A stretch of 64,000 nucleotides of DNA from UBA1046 sp012511325. Its GTDB lineage: Bacteria; Bacillota; Clostridia; Saccharofermentanales; DTU023. The stretch covers positions 806,001 through 870,000 of the forward strand of contig JBMNJZ010000001.1 of assembly GCA_050951925.1 (NCBI GenBank), in the 5' to 3' direction. The notes below the pieces were generated by a model. The model saw only the letters and a list, made by a program, of their open reading frames with translations, did not search any database and was not told the origin of the DNA. How positions within the stretch are numbered: position 1 is the first letter of the stretch; every line of letters starts with the position of its first letter. The position numbers were made by a program, and so were the translations under genes. Shown here piece after piece: positions 42,392-51,701 of the stretch.

Positions 42392-44061
42392 TGTTCTACC
42401 TCCAAGTTTGTAATAATATCGTCCATACTGCCACCCGGAGGCAACATGGGCAGAACAAATTCGTCCTTGTCGATTTTACAATCGATGATATATGGTCCTT
42501 CAGCTCTGAAAGCACGGCTAAGAGCCTCATCTAATTCCTCAGGTGCAGTTACCGCTTCACCGTTTGCACCAAAGGACCTGGCCAAAGCGGTAAAATCTGT
42601 TTTCCGCTCTAACACGGAATTGGAATAATGCTTGTTATAGAACAAGGTCTGCCATTGGCGCACCATTCCGAGAACGCCGTTATTCATTATAAGGATAACA
42701 ATGGGAATATTGTATCTCACCGCAGTTGCAAGCTCGTTCAAATTCATTCCGAAACTGCCGTCGCCGGTTACAAGGACGCTTCGCTCTTTTGTTCCGAACG
42801 CTGCACCGATTGCAGCGCCAAAGCCAAATCCCATGGTACCAAGTCCACCGCTTGAAATGAAACGACGAGGAGTTTTGAGGTTCAAGTTTTGCGCCGCCCA
42901 CATCTGATGTTGGCCAACATCGGTACAAACGGCTGTGTTTTCACCCAAATACTTATTTAAGATCAAAATTACTTTTCGAGGGGTGAGTCCTTCTCGCTTA
43001 TCAAGACAGTTCTCTTCTTCCTGTCGAAAGGCTTCAACTTTCACCCTCCACTCCGGCTTTTTATTTTCCTTCAGCATTGGTAACAGTTTTTCTAGAGTTA
43101 GTTTTACATCGCCGCGTAGCCCGCACACAGCATCGACAGTTTTAAAAAGCTCTGAACCATCAACGTCAATATGAATGATCTTGGCACCTGTGGCAAACTT
43201 CTGTCGGTTGCCGGTAACACGGTCATTAAAGCGAACACCCAGCGAAAGAATCAAGTCAGCATTGTGCATTGCCATAGAGGATGTATAATGACCGTGCATT
43301 CCTTGCATACCAAGAAATCTTGGATGGTCTGTAGGAATTGCCGAAAGTCCCATCAAGGAACAACCGATAGGTGCATCTATTTTCTCAGCAAGGGCGAGCA
43401 TTTCTGCCTGTGCGTTTGCCGTAATCAAGCCTCCGCCGAAATAAATATATGGTTGCTTTGCGGCATTGATAATCTTTGCGGCTTCATTGATTCGGTCATT
43501 CTTGGCAGCAAAAGGTTCTTCTTTCTCTACGGCAGATTGGGATTCGTATTCACATTTGGCTATCTGCACATCTTTGGGAACATCAATAAGCACCGGTCCC
43601 GGTCTGCCTGATTTTGCAAGTCGGAAGGCTTCCCGGAGGATATCTGCCAAATCTTCAACATCGTTTACAAAGTAATTATGTTTCGTGATTGGTAAGGTAA
43701 TGCCCGTAATATCAATTTCCTGAAAACTATCCGTACCGATATGTGTCGTAGGAACATTTCCGCAAATAGCGATCAGTGGGACAGAATCAAGATAAGCGGT
43801 AGCGATGCCGGTTACAAGATTGGTTGCACCGGGGCCGGAGGTGGAGAAAACTACACCAACCCTGCCCGTTGCCCTGGCATAGCCGTCTGCGGCATGTGCC
43901 GCACCTTGCTCGTGCGCCGTCAGGACATGATTGATTTCATTATTATGGGTATAAAGACTGTCATAGATATTCAGAGCTTGTCCTCCCGGATAACCGAAGA
44001 CGGTATCACAGCCTTGTTCAATTAAGATTTTTGCAATTATATCCGCGCCTGAAAGAAGCAT
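42388..44061 (-). CDS. ilvB: acetolactate synthase catalytic subunit
   Basis: TPP- and FAD-dependent enzyme that condenses pyruvate with pyruvate or 2-oxobutyrate. About 557 aa. The catalytic Glu is in LTAHEQGAAHAADGYARATG; the FAD region is GMQGMHGHY; the TPP/Mg motif is TGDGSFGMNLNELAT followed by IMNNGVLG. This is the biosynthetic (AHAS) type. The ATG at 44061 is preferred (AGGATTGAGG upstream) over an in-frame TTG. It begins 5 bases after the leuB stop. Confidence 0.97.
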   Translation of the reverse strand: MLLSGADIIAKILIEQGCDTVFGYPGGQALNIYDSLYTHNNEINHVLTAHEQGAAHAADGYARATGRVGVVFSTSGPGATNLVTGIATAYLDSVPLIAICGNVPTTHIGTDSFQEIDITGITLPITKHNYFVNDVEDLADILREAFRLAKSGRPGPVLIDVPKDVQIAKCEYESQSAVEKEEPFAAKNDRINEAAKIINAAKQPYIYFGGGLITANAQAEMLALAEKIDAPIGCSLMGLSAIPTDHPRFLGMQGMHGHYTSSMAMHNADLILSLGVRFNDRVTGNRQKFATGAKIIHIDVDGSELFKTVDAVCGLRGDVKLTLEKLLPMLKENKKPEWRVKVEAFRQEEENCLDKREGLTPRKVILILNKYLGENTAVCTDVGQHQMWAAQNLNLKTPRRFISSGGLGTMGFGFGAAIGAAFGTKERSVLVTGDGSFGMNLNELATAVRYNIPIVILIMNNGVLGMVRQWQTLFYNKHYSNSVLERKTDFTALARSFGANGEAVTAPEELDEALSRAFRAEGPYIIDCKIDKDEFVLPMLPPGGSMDDIITNLEVEQ

Positions 44062-44066
44062 ATACC

Positions 44067-45134
44067 TCAATCCTTTCTTAAATTATGCACTACAAGTTTA
44101 CCGCACTCTCTGCATCCTACGAGTTTTGTTCCGTCGCTCATTATATCGGCAGTGCGGAATCCAGCGTCGAGGTATGCTGAAACGGCATTTTCAATTGCGT
44201 TCGCTTCTTCTGTCATCTCAAAACTGAAACGGAGCATCATAGCCGCAGAGAGAATTGTTCCGAGAGGATTGGCTTTATCTTGTCCCGCAATGCGAGGAGC
44301 AGAGCCATGAATAGGTTCATACAATCCGCAAGCGGTGGCTCCGAGGCTTGAGGAGGGGATCATACCGATAGAGCCTGTAATCATAGATGCTTCATCGGAG
44401 AGGATGTCACCAAACATATTCTCGGTAACAATAACATCAAACTGTGCCGGGTTTTTTATAATCTGCATAGCACAGTTGTCAACAAGCATATCGGAAAGTT
44501 CAACATCGGGGTATTCATCTGCAAGTCTGTGCATCACTTTTTTCCAAAGGCGGCTGGAGTCGAGAACATTGCTCTTTTCAACCGAGCAGAGCTTTTTGTT
44601 CCTCTTTTGTGCAGCTTCAAACCCGATTCTGCCAATACGCTCGATTTCATATTCGCTGTATTTTAGTACATCGATGGCGGTGTCGCCTTCAGTTTTATGT
44701 TCACCAAAGTAAATGCCACCGATCAATTCACGAACGATAATAAAGTCAATACCTTGTTCAACAATTGATTTTTTCAAAGGGGAAGCTTCGGCCAGTTGCT
44801 TCCAGATCTTTATAGGGCGGATGTTGGAATAGACACCCATTCCTGCACGAAGCCTGAGTAATCCCTTTTCGGGGCGCATATTGGCCGGAACATCATTCCA
44901 CTCGTTTCCTCCAATAGCTCCAAGCAAAACACTGTCGGATTCAAGACATTTTTTCAGCTCGCTTTCGGGCAGAGGGTCGCCGTATTTATCAATAGCGCAT
45001 CCGCCCATATCTACATAAATGTAATTAAATGTGTGTCCGAAGAGCTCGGCGACTTTATTGAGTACCTTGAGTGCCTCGTCTACGATTTCGGGACCGATTC
45101 CGTCTCCATGTATAACCGCAATATTCTTAACCAT
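44067..45134 (-). CDS. leuB: 3-isopropylmalate dehydrogenase
   Basis: Third step of Leu synthesis, NAD-dependent oxidative decarboxylation. About 355 aa. Start IAVIHGDGIGPEIVDEAL; substrate and Mg residues in LRAGMGVYSNIRPIKI, VRELIGGIYFGEHK and VTENMFGDILSDEASM; NAD motif PIHGSAPRIAGQDKANP. The ATG at 45134 is preferred over the GTG at 45143; either start overlaps the leuD end. Confidence 0.96.
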   Translation of the reverse strand: MVKNIAVIHGDGIGPEIVDEALKVLNKVAELFGHTFNYIYVDMGGCAIDKYGDPLPESELKKCLESDSVLLGAIGGNEWNDVPANMRPEKGLLRLRAGMGVYSNIRPIKIWKQLAEASPLKKSIVEQGIDFIIVRELIGGIYFGEHKTEGDTAIDVLKYSEYEIERIGRIGFEAAQKRNKKLCSVEKSNVLDSSRLWKKVMHRLADEYPDVELSDMLVDNCAMQIIKNPAQFDVIVTENMFGDILSDEASMITGSIGMIPSSSLGATACGLYEPIHGSAPRIAGQDKANPLGTILSAAMMLRFSFEMTEEANAIENAVSAYLDAGFRTADIMSDGTKLVGCRECGKLVVHNLRKD

Positions 45135-45624
45135 TGTTTTCACTTTCTCTAAAAGATTTTAAGAGTCCGCCGCTTTTGATGATATTTTGAATAAAAGGCG
45201 GGAAGGGCTGTGCCGTATAAGTCTTGCCTGTGGTCAGATTTGTGATAACGCCTGTGTTGAAGTTGACCTCGACTTCATCGTCTGCGTCAATTTCTTCTGC
45301 CGCTTCTGCGCACTCCAAAATCGGAAATCCAATATTGATAGAATTGCGGTAGAAAATACGTGCGAAGCTCTTAGCAATGACACAGCCTATACCGCAGGTT
45401 TTGATAACGAGCGGAGCGTGTTCGCGGGAAGAACCGCAGCCGAAGTTCCATCCTCCGACTATAATATCACCCGTTTGTACCTTCTTCACAAACCCGGGAT
45501 CGATATCTTCCATACAGTGCAGGGCAAGCTCCTTGGCATCAGGGGTGTTCAGAAAACGGGCAGGAATGATAACATCGGTATCTACATTATCGGGATATTT
45601 GAAAACTTTTCCTCGTGTATTCAC
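45127..45624 (-). CDS. leuD: 3-isopropylmalate dehydratase small subunit
   Basis: Swivel-domain partner of LeuC. 165 aa from a GTG at 45624, chosen because GGAGGTGTGAAGAA lies just upstream and family proteins start at GKVFKYPDNVDTDVIIPARFL. A longer frame into leuC is rejected. The substrate loop GGWNFGCGSSREHAP is intact. The ribosome site overlaps the leuC stop. This is the short archaeal/clostridial LeuD form. Confidence 0.95.
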   Translation of the reverse strand: MNTRGKVFKYPDNVDTDVIIPARFLNTPDAKELALHCMEDIDPGFVKKVQTGDIIVGGWNFGCGSSREHAPLVIKTCGIGCVIAKSFARIFYRNSINIGFPILECAEAAEEIDADDEVEVNFNTGVITNLTTGKTYTAQPFPPFIQNIIKSGGLLKSFRESENNG

Positions 45625-45628
45625 TTCT

Positions 45629-46882
45629 TCACACCTCCTTGTATTCGGTAATATAACCTGCCAGCGCACTTGCGGCGGCAGTGTGGGGAGAAGCGAGATA
45701 GACCTCACTGGCTACATGTCCCATACGACCGACAAAGTTGCGATTGGTAGTAGCAAGGCATCTTTCGCCTGCGGCAAGAATGCCCATATATCCACCGAGG
45801 CAGGGACCGCAAGTCGGCGTGGAAACAACGGCGCCCGCATCGATAAAGGCGGTATACCATCCGCGTTCTACGCACTCACGGAGAATCTGCATCGTGCCCG
45901 GAATAATAATGCAACGAATACCGGCTGCAACCTCTTTGCCCCTGAGAATATTATAAGCGGCCTCCATATCTTCTATTCTGCCGTTGGTGCAAGATCCAAT
46001 TACGACCTGGTCAATTCCGATATTGTGCAGTTCACTTGCAGGACATGTGTTTTCGGGAAGGTGAGGGCAGGCGACGGTAGGAACGATTGTTGTCAGATCG
46101 ATATCGATAATTCTTTCGTATTCCGCATCGGTATCCGCCTCAAAAACTACAGGTGTTCTTTCGCTTCTGCCGTCCAGATAATTCATCGTTACATCATCTA
46201 CGGGGAAGATGCCGTTTTTTGCTCCGGCTTCAACCGCCATATTGCAGATGCAAAAGCGGTCATCCATAGAAAGACCGCGAACGCCGTCACCTGTAAATTC
46301 CATGCTTTTATAAAGAGCGCCGTCGACGCCTATAGAACCGATAATGGTGAGGATCACATCCTTACCACTGCAGTTAGGCGGCAATTTACCCGTTAAATTG
46401 AATTTTATGGCAGACGGCACTTTGAACCAAGCCTTTCCCGTAGCCATGCCCGCCGCCATATCGGTAGAACCGACGCCGGTAGAGAAAGCGCCGAGTGCTC
46501 CGTATGTACAGGTGTGGCTATCGGCGCCGATAATGCAGTCCCCTGCGGTTACTATGCCCTGCTCGGGAAGAAGGACGTGTTCAATTCCCATCTTACCTAC
46601 ATCATAAAAATGGTTTATACAATGCGAGCCGGCAAATTCACGACAAATCTTGGATTGTTCAGCTGCTTTAATATCCTTGTTCGGCACAAAGTGGTCAAGC
46701 ACGATTGCGACTCTGTCTTGGTCAAAAACTTTATCAAATCCCGCTTTTTTGAACTCATTGACCGCAACGGGTGTGGTGATATCGTTGCCGAGAACAATGT
46801 CAAGCTTGGCAGCGATAAGTTGACCGCTGGCTACCTTGTCGAGCCCTGCGTGGGCGGCAAGTATTTTTTGCGTCATTGTCAT
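45629..46882 (-). CDS. leuC: 3-isopropylmalate dehydratase large subunit
   Basis: Aconitase-family isomerase with a 4Fe-4S cluster. About 417 aa, the shorter form found with short LeuD. Cluster cysteines lie in VIGSCTNGRIEDM and TPTCGPCLGGYMG. HTCTYGALGAFSTGVGSTD is conserved. Three in-frame starts lie close together (GTG 46888, ATG 46882, ATG 46876); 46882 is chosen for spacing from AGGGA. It follows leuA directly. Confidence 0.95.
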   Translation of the reverse strand: MTMTQKILAAHAGLDKVASGQLIAAKLDIVLGNDITTPVAVNEFKKAGFDKVFDQDRVAIVLDHFVPNKDIKAAEQSKICREFAGSHCINHFYDVGKMGIEHVLLPEQGIVTAGDCIIGADSHTCTYGALGAFSTGVGSTDMAAGMATGKAWFKVPSAIKFNLTGKLPPNCSGKDVILTIIGSIGVDGALYKSMEFTGDGVRGLSMDDRFCICNMAVEAGAKNGIFPVDDVTMNYLDGRSERTPVVFEADTDAEYERIIDIDLTTIVPTVACPHLPENTCPASELHNIGIDQVVIGSCTNGRIEDMEAAYNILRGKEVAAGIRCIIIPGTMQILRECVERGWYTAFIDAGAVVSTPTCGPCLGGYMGILAAGERCLATTNRNFVGRMGHVASEVYLASPHTAAASALAGYITEYKEV

Positions 46883-46889
46883 TCCCACT

Positions 46890-48563
46890 TTAATTCCCTG
46901 CCTTAGTCATATTATGAAAGGCGCTGAACAAGGCCTTTGTATTTGCAATAATGACATCCGTATCGGTTCCGGCACCCCAGAACATCGAGCCGTCATCACG
47001 TTCGAGACCGATATAAGACGCAGCGACGCTGCGGGAGCCTTCGCCCTGCATACTGTGCTGTGTGTACACTTCCAGGCTGTACTGCTCGCCGGTAAGCTCA
47101 CACAGAGCGTTGTTTATGGCACTTAAGGTACCGTTGCCTTCAGCTTCAAGCTCGGTTTCTTCACCGTTTTGCTTAAATGTAATGTCAACTTTAACAACAT
47201 CGTTTTCACGCAAAAAGTCGAAATTTGTAACGGTAATCCCGCTGTCAAGGTTCAGGTAATATCTGGTAAAGATATCCAATACATCGTCCGGCTTGAGTTC
47301 TTTTTGCTCGTGGTCGGAAATGTCCTTGCACATATAGCTGAAATGCTCACGCATTTCTACGGGAAGATTGTAGCCGAAGGCCTGTTCCAGGATATAGCCG
47401 ATTCCTCCCTTGCCAGATTGAGAATTGACACGAATGATATCCGCGTCATAGGTTCTGCCGATATCCTTCGGATCGATCGGAATATAAGGAACGCACCATT
47501 CGTGCAGCTTGTTCTTTGTTCTATATTTCATGCCCTTTGCAATGGCATCCTGATGAGAACCTGAGAATGCAGCATATACAAGTGATCCCGAATAAGGTGA
47601 TCTGTCGTAAACAGGCATACGAGTACAGCGTTCATATTTTTCAACGAGATCGTTCATATTTGAAAAGTCGAGTCCCGGATCGATGCCGTGAGCATACATA
47701 TTCATCGCCAAGGTGACGATATCTACATTCCCGGTACGTTCACCGTTGCCGAACAATGTGCCTTCCACACGATCCGAGCCTGCCAGAATCGCGAGCTCGG
47801 CATCGGCAACACCGGTACCTCTGTCGTTATGGGGATGCACTGAAAGGGTGACAAATTCGCGGTATTTGAGGTTTTCGCTCATGAACTCCACTTGGCTGGC
47901 GTAAACATGAGGTGAGCTCATTTCCACAGTTGCGGGTAGATTGATAATAACATTGTTGTCGGCACTCGGCTCTAACACATCGAGAACGGCATTGCAGACT
48001 TCAAGCGCATATTCAGGCTCGGTTCCCGTAAAGGACTCGGGAGAATATTGAAAACGAAAATTGCTATCGTATTCGCTGGCTAATTTCTTTACAAGCTTTG
48101 CACCGTCAACGGCGATCTTCTTTATTTCCTCTTTGTCCTTTTTGAATACCTGCTCACGCTGTGCCACGCTTAAGGAATTATAAAAGTGAATAATAGCGCC
48201 GGGTGCGCCTGCGCAGGCATCAAAGGTTTTACGGATGATATGTTCACGACACTGAGTAAGTACCTGAACTGTTACATCTTCGGGAATCATTTCGTTTTCA
48301 ATCAAGGTGCGCAGGAATTCGTACTCGGTTTTACTTGCCGCAGGGAAACCGACCTCGATTTCCTTAAAACCGACTTCAAGCAGCATATTGTAATACTCGA
48401 GTTTTTCCTCGAGGCTCATTGGAATAACAAGGCTTTGATTGCCGTCACGCAGATCCACACTGCACCAAATGGGGGCTTTTTCCACATGATCCTTTTCCAC
48501 CCATTTATTATATTTTTTGTCTACCGGGAAGTATCCTACACGGTATTTACTTGAATCCATCAT
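46890..48563 (-). CDS. leuA: 2-isopropylmalate synthase (long LeuA2 form)
   Basis: First committed step of Leu synthesis, acetyl-CoA plus 2-oxoisovalerate. 557 aa. TIM-barrel catalytic domain with DLRDGNQSL, GFKEIEVGFPAASKTEYEF and HPHNDRGTGVADAEL, then a C-terminal regulatory LeuA domain (about 420-557) for Leu feedback. This is the LeuA2 type common in Actinobacteria and some Clostridia, not the Bacillus LeuA1 form. AAGGAG precedes the ATG. A 111-base gap separates it from ilvA. Confidence 0.95.
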   Translation of the reverse strand: MMDSSKYRVGYFPVDKKYNKWVEKDHVEKAPIWCSVDLRDGNQSLVIPMSLEEKLEYYNMLLEVGFKEIEVGFPAASKTEYEFLRTLIENEMIPEDVTVQVLTQCREHIIRKTFDACAGAPGAIIHFYNSLSVAQREQVFKKDKEEIKKIAVDGAKLVKKLASEYDSNFRFQYSPESFTGTEPEYALEVCNAVLDVLEPSADNNVIINLPATVEMSSPHVYASQVEFMSENLKYREFVTLSVHPHNDRGTGVADAELAILAGSDRVEGTLFGNGERTGNVDIVTLAMNMYAHGIDPGLDFSNMNDLVEKYERCTRMPVYDRSPYSGSLVYAAFSGSHQDAIAKGMKYRTKNKLHEWCVPYIPIDPKDIGRTYDADIIRVNSQSGKGGIGYILEQAFGYNLPVEMREHFSYMCKDISDHEQKELKPDDVLDIFTRYYLNLDSGITVTNFDFLRENDVVKVDITFKQNGEETELEAEGNGTLSAINNALCELTGEQYSLEVYTQHSMQGEGSRSVAASYIGLERDDGSMFWGAGTDTDVIIANTKALFSAFHNMTKAGN

Positions 48564-48674
48564 AGTCTTTTACTCCTTTTCTACAATCACTGCCTCTTCG
48601 GTTTGTCACCGGAGCCTAGTTTGTTTGGACTTTGCTGCTTATAGTTATGAATCATTTTAAATAATTACTACACT

Positions 48675-49865
48675 CTACACTATTTTAAATCCTTCATTTC
48701 GTAAAGACTGTGTTATCAGGCTAACATGTTCGAAATCTCTTGTTTCCATTGCAATACGAAGGAAACAACCATCTACACTTTCGGTGTCGCCTTTCTCATA
48801 ATGAACCCCGGTTACATTAGCGCCACAATCGGCAATGATACGGGCGATAATTTGTAGTTGCCCCGGTTTGTCGATAAGCTCAATAAGAAGACTTGAAGAA
48901 CGGCCTGATTTCAAAAGGCCGCGGTCTATAACACGGGAAAGACTTGTGACATCAATGTTACCGCCCGATACAACAGCGACCACGCGCTTGCCCTTCAAGT
49001 TGAATTTGTTAAACATGACCGCTGCTACTGCTGCAGCACCCGCACCTTCAGCAATCATTTTCTGATTTTCAATCAAGGCAAGGATCGCAGAGGAAACTTC
49101 GTCGTCGGTGACAAGAGCGATCTCATCCACATACTCTTTGACGAGTGCAAAGGTGTTTTCTCCCGGTTTTTTTACTGCGATACCGTCTGCAATCGTGGAA
49201 ACAGTTGCTAGCGCTTCGATCTCGCCGTTTTTTACGGAATTATACATACTGGGTGCGCCTAGGACCTCTACGCCGTAAATCTTGACGGAAGGTCTGATTT
49301 GCTTTGCGGTATAGGCGATACCGGAGATAAGGCCGCCTCCGCCAATAGGGACCAAGATGGCATCTATATTGTCAAGATCGTTCAGGATTTCCAGAGCAAT
49401 TGTACCTTGACCGGCGATGACATTTTCATCATCAAAGGGATGTAAGAAGGTGTAGCCCTCGTTCTCTTTCAATTCCAGGGATTTTTGATAAGCGTCATCG
49501 TAGCAACCTTCCACCAAACAGATGTCGGCTCCAAAACTTTTTGTGGCTTCCACTTTGGAAATCGGAGCACTGTCCGGCAAACAAATCAGGGATTTGATGC
49601 CATTCTTTGTTGCGGCAAGTGCTACCCCTTGTGCATGATTGCCAGCCGAACAAGCTATAACGCCCTTCTTTTTTTCTTCCTCGGTCAGCATGGCTATTTT
49701 GTATGCCGCGCCTCTTACCTTAAACGAACCTGTGATCTGCAGATTTTCGGGCTTTAAGTATAATTCGCAATTGTGAGCTATACCGTGAGCTCTAACCAGC
49801 TTGGTTTCGCGAATGATGTTTTTGAGCACCGTCTGTGCGTTGAATACTTTATCAAGAGATAGCAT
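48675..49865 (-). CDS. ilvA: threonine ammonia-lyase
   Basis: Deaminates Thr to 2-oxobutyrate, the entry to Ile. About 396 aa from the ATG at 49865 (AAAGGTT upstream); the longer frame runs into the T-box terminator and is rejected. The PLP lysine is in LQITGSFKVRGAAYK, with the glycine loop SAGNHAQG and cofactor loop PIGGGGLISG. A single C-terminal ACT-like domain (about 325-396, SSLLIELIDKPGQLQIIARII) indicates allosteric control. First gene behind the T-box. Confidence 0.95.
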   Translation of the reverse strand: MLSLDKVFNAQTVLKNIIRETKLVRAHGIAHNCELYLKPENLQITGSFKVRGAAYKIAMLTEEEKKKGVIACSAGNHAQGVALAATKNGIKSLICLPDSAPISKVEATKSFGADICLVEGCYDDAYQKSLELKENEGYTFLHPFDDENVIAGQGTIALEILNDLDNIDAILVPIGGGGLISGIAYTAKQIRPSVKIYGVEVLGAPSMYNSVKNGEIEALATVSTIADGIAVKKPGENTFALVKEYVDEIALVTDDEVSSAILALIENQKMIAEGAGAAAVAAVMFNKFNLKGKRVVAVVSGGNIDVTSLSRVIDRGLLKSGRSSSLLIELIDKPGQLQIIARIIADCGANVTGVHYEKGDTESVDGCFLRIAMETRDFEHVSLITQSLRNEGFKIV

Positions 49866-49923
49866 AATAATAACCTTTGCCTTTCCATTTAATGTTTTCT
49901 GTAGTGGCTTTGAGGCAAATAAC

Positions 49924-50210
49924 AACACCCGCCTCAAAGCTGCTTAAATTTCTTCGAGACGGGTGTTAATAAATTCAACACTCGCGGTACCACTCAAATT
50001 GCGGATCTAAATACTCCGCCACCTCTTCGAAGTCAAACAACTTCTATGCACTGACGTAGCATGCACGGGAAGCGCCTACTAGGTGTTAAGCCTTTCGGAC
50101 CTCCGGCTCGGAAGTGATGAGAAATTCTATTTTATTTTATCGGGATCGCACCATCTCCGACTCTCTGGGAAAATAACTTAATAGATTCTGTCTTCGTCAT
50201 AGCCTTTATT
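49924..50210 (-). promoter_or_regulatory. T-box leader of the BCAA operon
   Basis: About 290 bases between the promoter and ilvA. On the minus strand the T-box core GAGTGGTACCGCG lies around 49995-49983. It is followed by a 16-bp terminator stem (left arm from about 49966, right arm ending at about 49924) and GTTATTTG. The upstream Stem I region contains TTTCTCATCACTTCC near 50120, where the specifier codon is either ATC (Ile) or CTC (Leu). Uncharged tRNA binding would favour the antiterminator and switch on ilvA-leuACDB-ilvBNCD and the DUF815 gene. Confidence 0.88.
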
Positions 50211-50224
50211 ATTCAATTCTTAAA

Positions 50225-50253
50225 TCTGTATCAAATTTTGGCATTAATGTCAA
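50225..50253 (-). promoter_or_regulatory. promoter of the BCAA operon
   Basis: On the minus strand, TTGACA (50253-50248), a 17-base spacer, TACAGA (50230-50225) with TG one base upstream. It lies just before the T-box leader. The remaining 50254-50460 shows no gene. Confidence 0.6.
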
Positions 50254-50460
50254 TAGTTTTTTCAGAAATCGACAATATTAATGTTGAGATTGTATGCTAA
50301 TGAGGTTTTCTTCCACTTTTTCAACAGTGATTGCGTAGTGTTTTTCTGTCTGTGTAATCCGATAAAGTATGGGACAACAGTATAATCAAAATTTTGTTAT
50401 TAGTTTGCAAGTAGATAATTCTGTAAAGCGAAACTTTTAGAGAATAACTTAATCTCTTGA

Positions 50461-51177
50461 CTAGTTTAATGTTAGGAATAAGGCCGTCATAATGATCACG
50501 TCCTGTGCAAAATGAATCAGCCATGCCCAAAAGAATCCTTTCGTTTCGTGAATGCTTTTTGATAAGAACCAACCGAGAAATCCCGCCAAAATGACGCCAG
50601 GAATTTTCCCCGGTGTGCCTAAGTAATGAACGCCTCCGAAAATGATCGCCGACAAAGCCTTGGAAATATAAGGATTGAGTTGATGGTATTCAACAATGCT
50701 CGCAAAGGTGTGGCGAAACGTCACCTCTTCGACGAAGCTGTTTATGAGGGCAAACAACACAATCAGCAAAAAGGATGTGAACGTCAGTGTCTGGATGACT
50801 CCGTTTCGGTAAACTTGGAAATAGATGGCTACCGCTGTCACAACCGAGATAATGATGGCAATGTTTCGACCCAGTGTTTTCCAGGAATCCTTGTTCTTTT
50901 TTGATATGCCGATCCACGGTTCGGGGATTACTTCGCCATCGATGCGTTTAATCGATAAAAGACGAAGCGATTGGAATTTGGTCTGCAACGCGGTTATGAA
51001 TATGATCACCAAGCTCAACGCAAGCGTGGTTGCCTGATAAACCATTGTTCGATTGAGATAGTTTGTGCTGAACCAACTGACGGTGAAAAGCGAGTTTTGC
51101 ATGAGATAGATAATGGCGGCGATCATCAATCCCACAACCGAAAGGGTGATAGCTAAATTGATATAAATCTTTTTCAT
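50461..51177 (-). CDS. CPBP-family intramembrane metalloprotease
   Basis: 238 aa, about seven hydrophobic segments. Abi/CPBP motifs: EEVTFRHTF (EExxxR), FGGVHYLGTPG (FxxxH) and LIHFAQD. Family members process CAAX-like or bacteriocin peptides and some provide self-immunity. Its ATG overlaps the PadR stop by ATGA. Third gene of the serine hydrolase-PadR-CPBP unit. Confidence 0.88.
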   Translation of the reverse strand: MKKIYINLAITLSVVGLMIAAIIYLMQNSLFTVSWFSTNYLNRTMVYQATTLALSLVIIFITALQTKFQSLRLLSIKRIDGEVIPEPWIGISKKNKDSWKTLGRNIAIIISVVTAVAIYFQVYRNGVIQTLTFTSFLLIVLFALINSFVEEVTFRHTFASIVEYHQLNPYISKALSAIIFGGVHYLGTPGKIPGVILAGFLGWFLSKSIHETKGFFWAWLIHFAQDVIIMTALFLTLN

Positions 51178-51692
51178 AAGGTTTCCTCGATTCGTTTAAT
51201 TGATTTTTCTAGCCACTTGATCGTTGCTTCGTTCTCTACGATTCCATAGTTCAAAACAAGATCATATGAGAGATTGTCCGGTCTAGTTGAAACAAACTCC
51301 TGCAATTTGGAATAAATTTGCTTCTGTTCTCTCAACTCGTTGAGAGCGTTTTTCAGATCGATCAACAGAGCCGGATAATCATTGTGTTTGCTGACAAACA
51401 ACTTGAGCAAGAGTTCGTCCCTGTAGATTGTTGTGTGTTCATGGTTCGACAGCCATTCCGATAAGGCTTGTCGCCCAAGATCGGTAATTTCGAAAATATT
51501 CTTATTCCTGCTTCCTTTTTCCGGCAATTTTTTAATAAGTTCTTCATCAACAAGGATTTTTAAAGTTCTGTGAACATTGCTGTAAGACTCATTCCAAAAA
51601 TAGCCGATGGATTCTTTTGCAAACTTTGCCAGATTATAAGCCGACATTTTTTTTATATTCAACAGACCAAGTAAAGCAAATTTTGTTGACAT
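51174..51692 (-). CDS. PadR-family transcriptional regulator
   Basis: 172 aa. N-terminal winged helix (FALLGLLNIKKMSAYNLAKFAKESIGYFWNESYSNVHRTLKILVDEELIKKL, then FEITDLGRQALSEWL) and a C-terminal helical dimerisation domain (Vir/AphA-like, about 90-170). PadR proteins often sense phenolics, antibiotics or peptides and repress adjacent genes. It sits 9 bases after the serine hydrolase and overlaps the CPBP gene. Confidence 0.93.
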   Translation of the reverse strand: MSTKFALLGLLNIKKMSAYNLAKFAKESIGYFWNESYSNVHRTLKILVDEELIKKLPEKGSRNKNIFEITDLGRQALSEWLSNHEHTTIYRDELLLKLFVSKHNDYPALLIDLKNALNELREQKQIYSKLQEFVSTRPDNLSYDLVLNYGIVENEATIKWLEKSIKRIEETL

Positions 51693-51701
51693 GTCAGCCT
51701 C

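Noticed and set aside
45377..46396. 339-codon plus-strand frame opposite leuC/leuD
   Set aside because: Antisense of two recognised genes; no domain.
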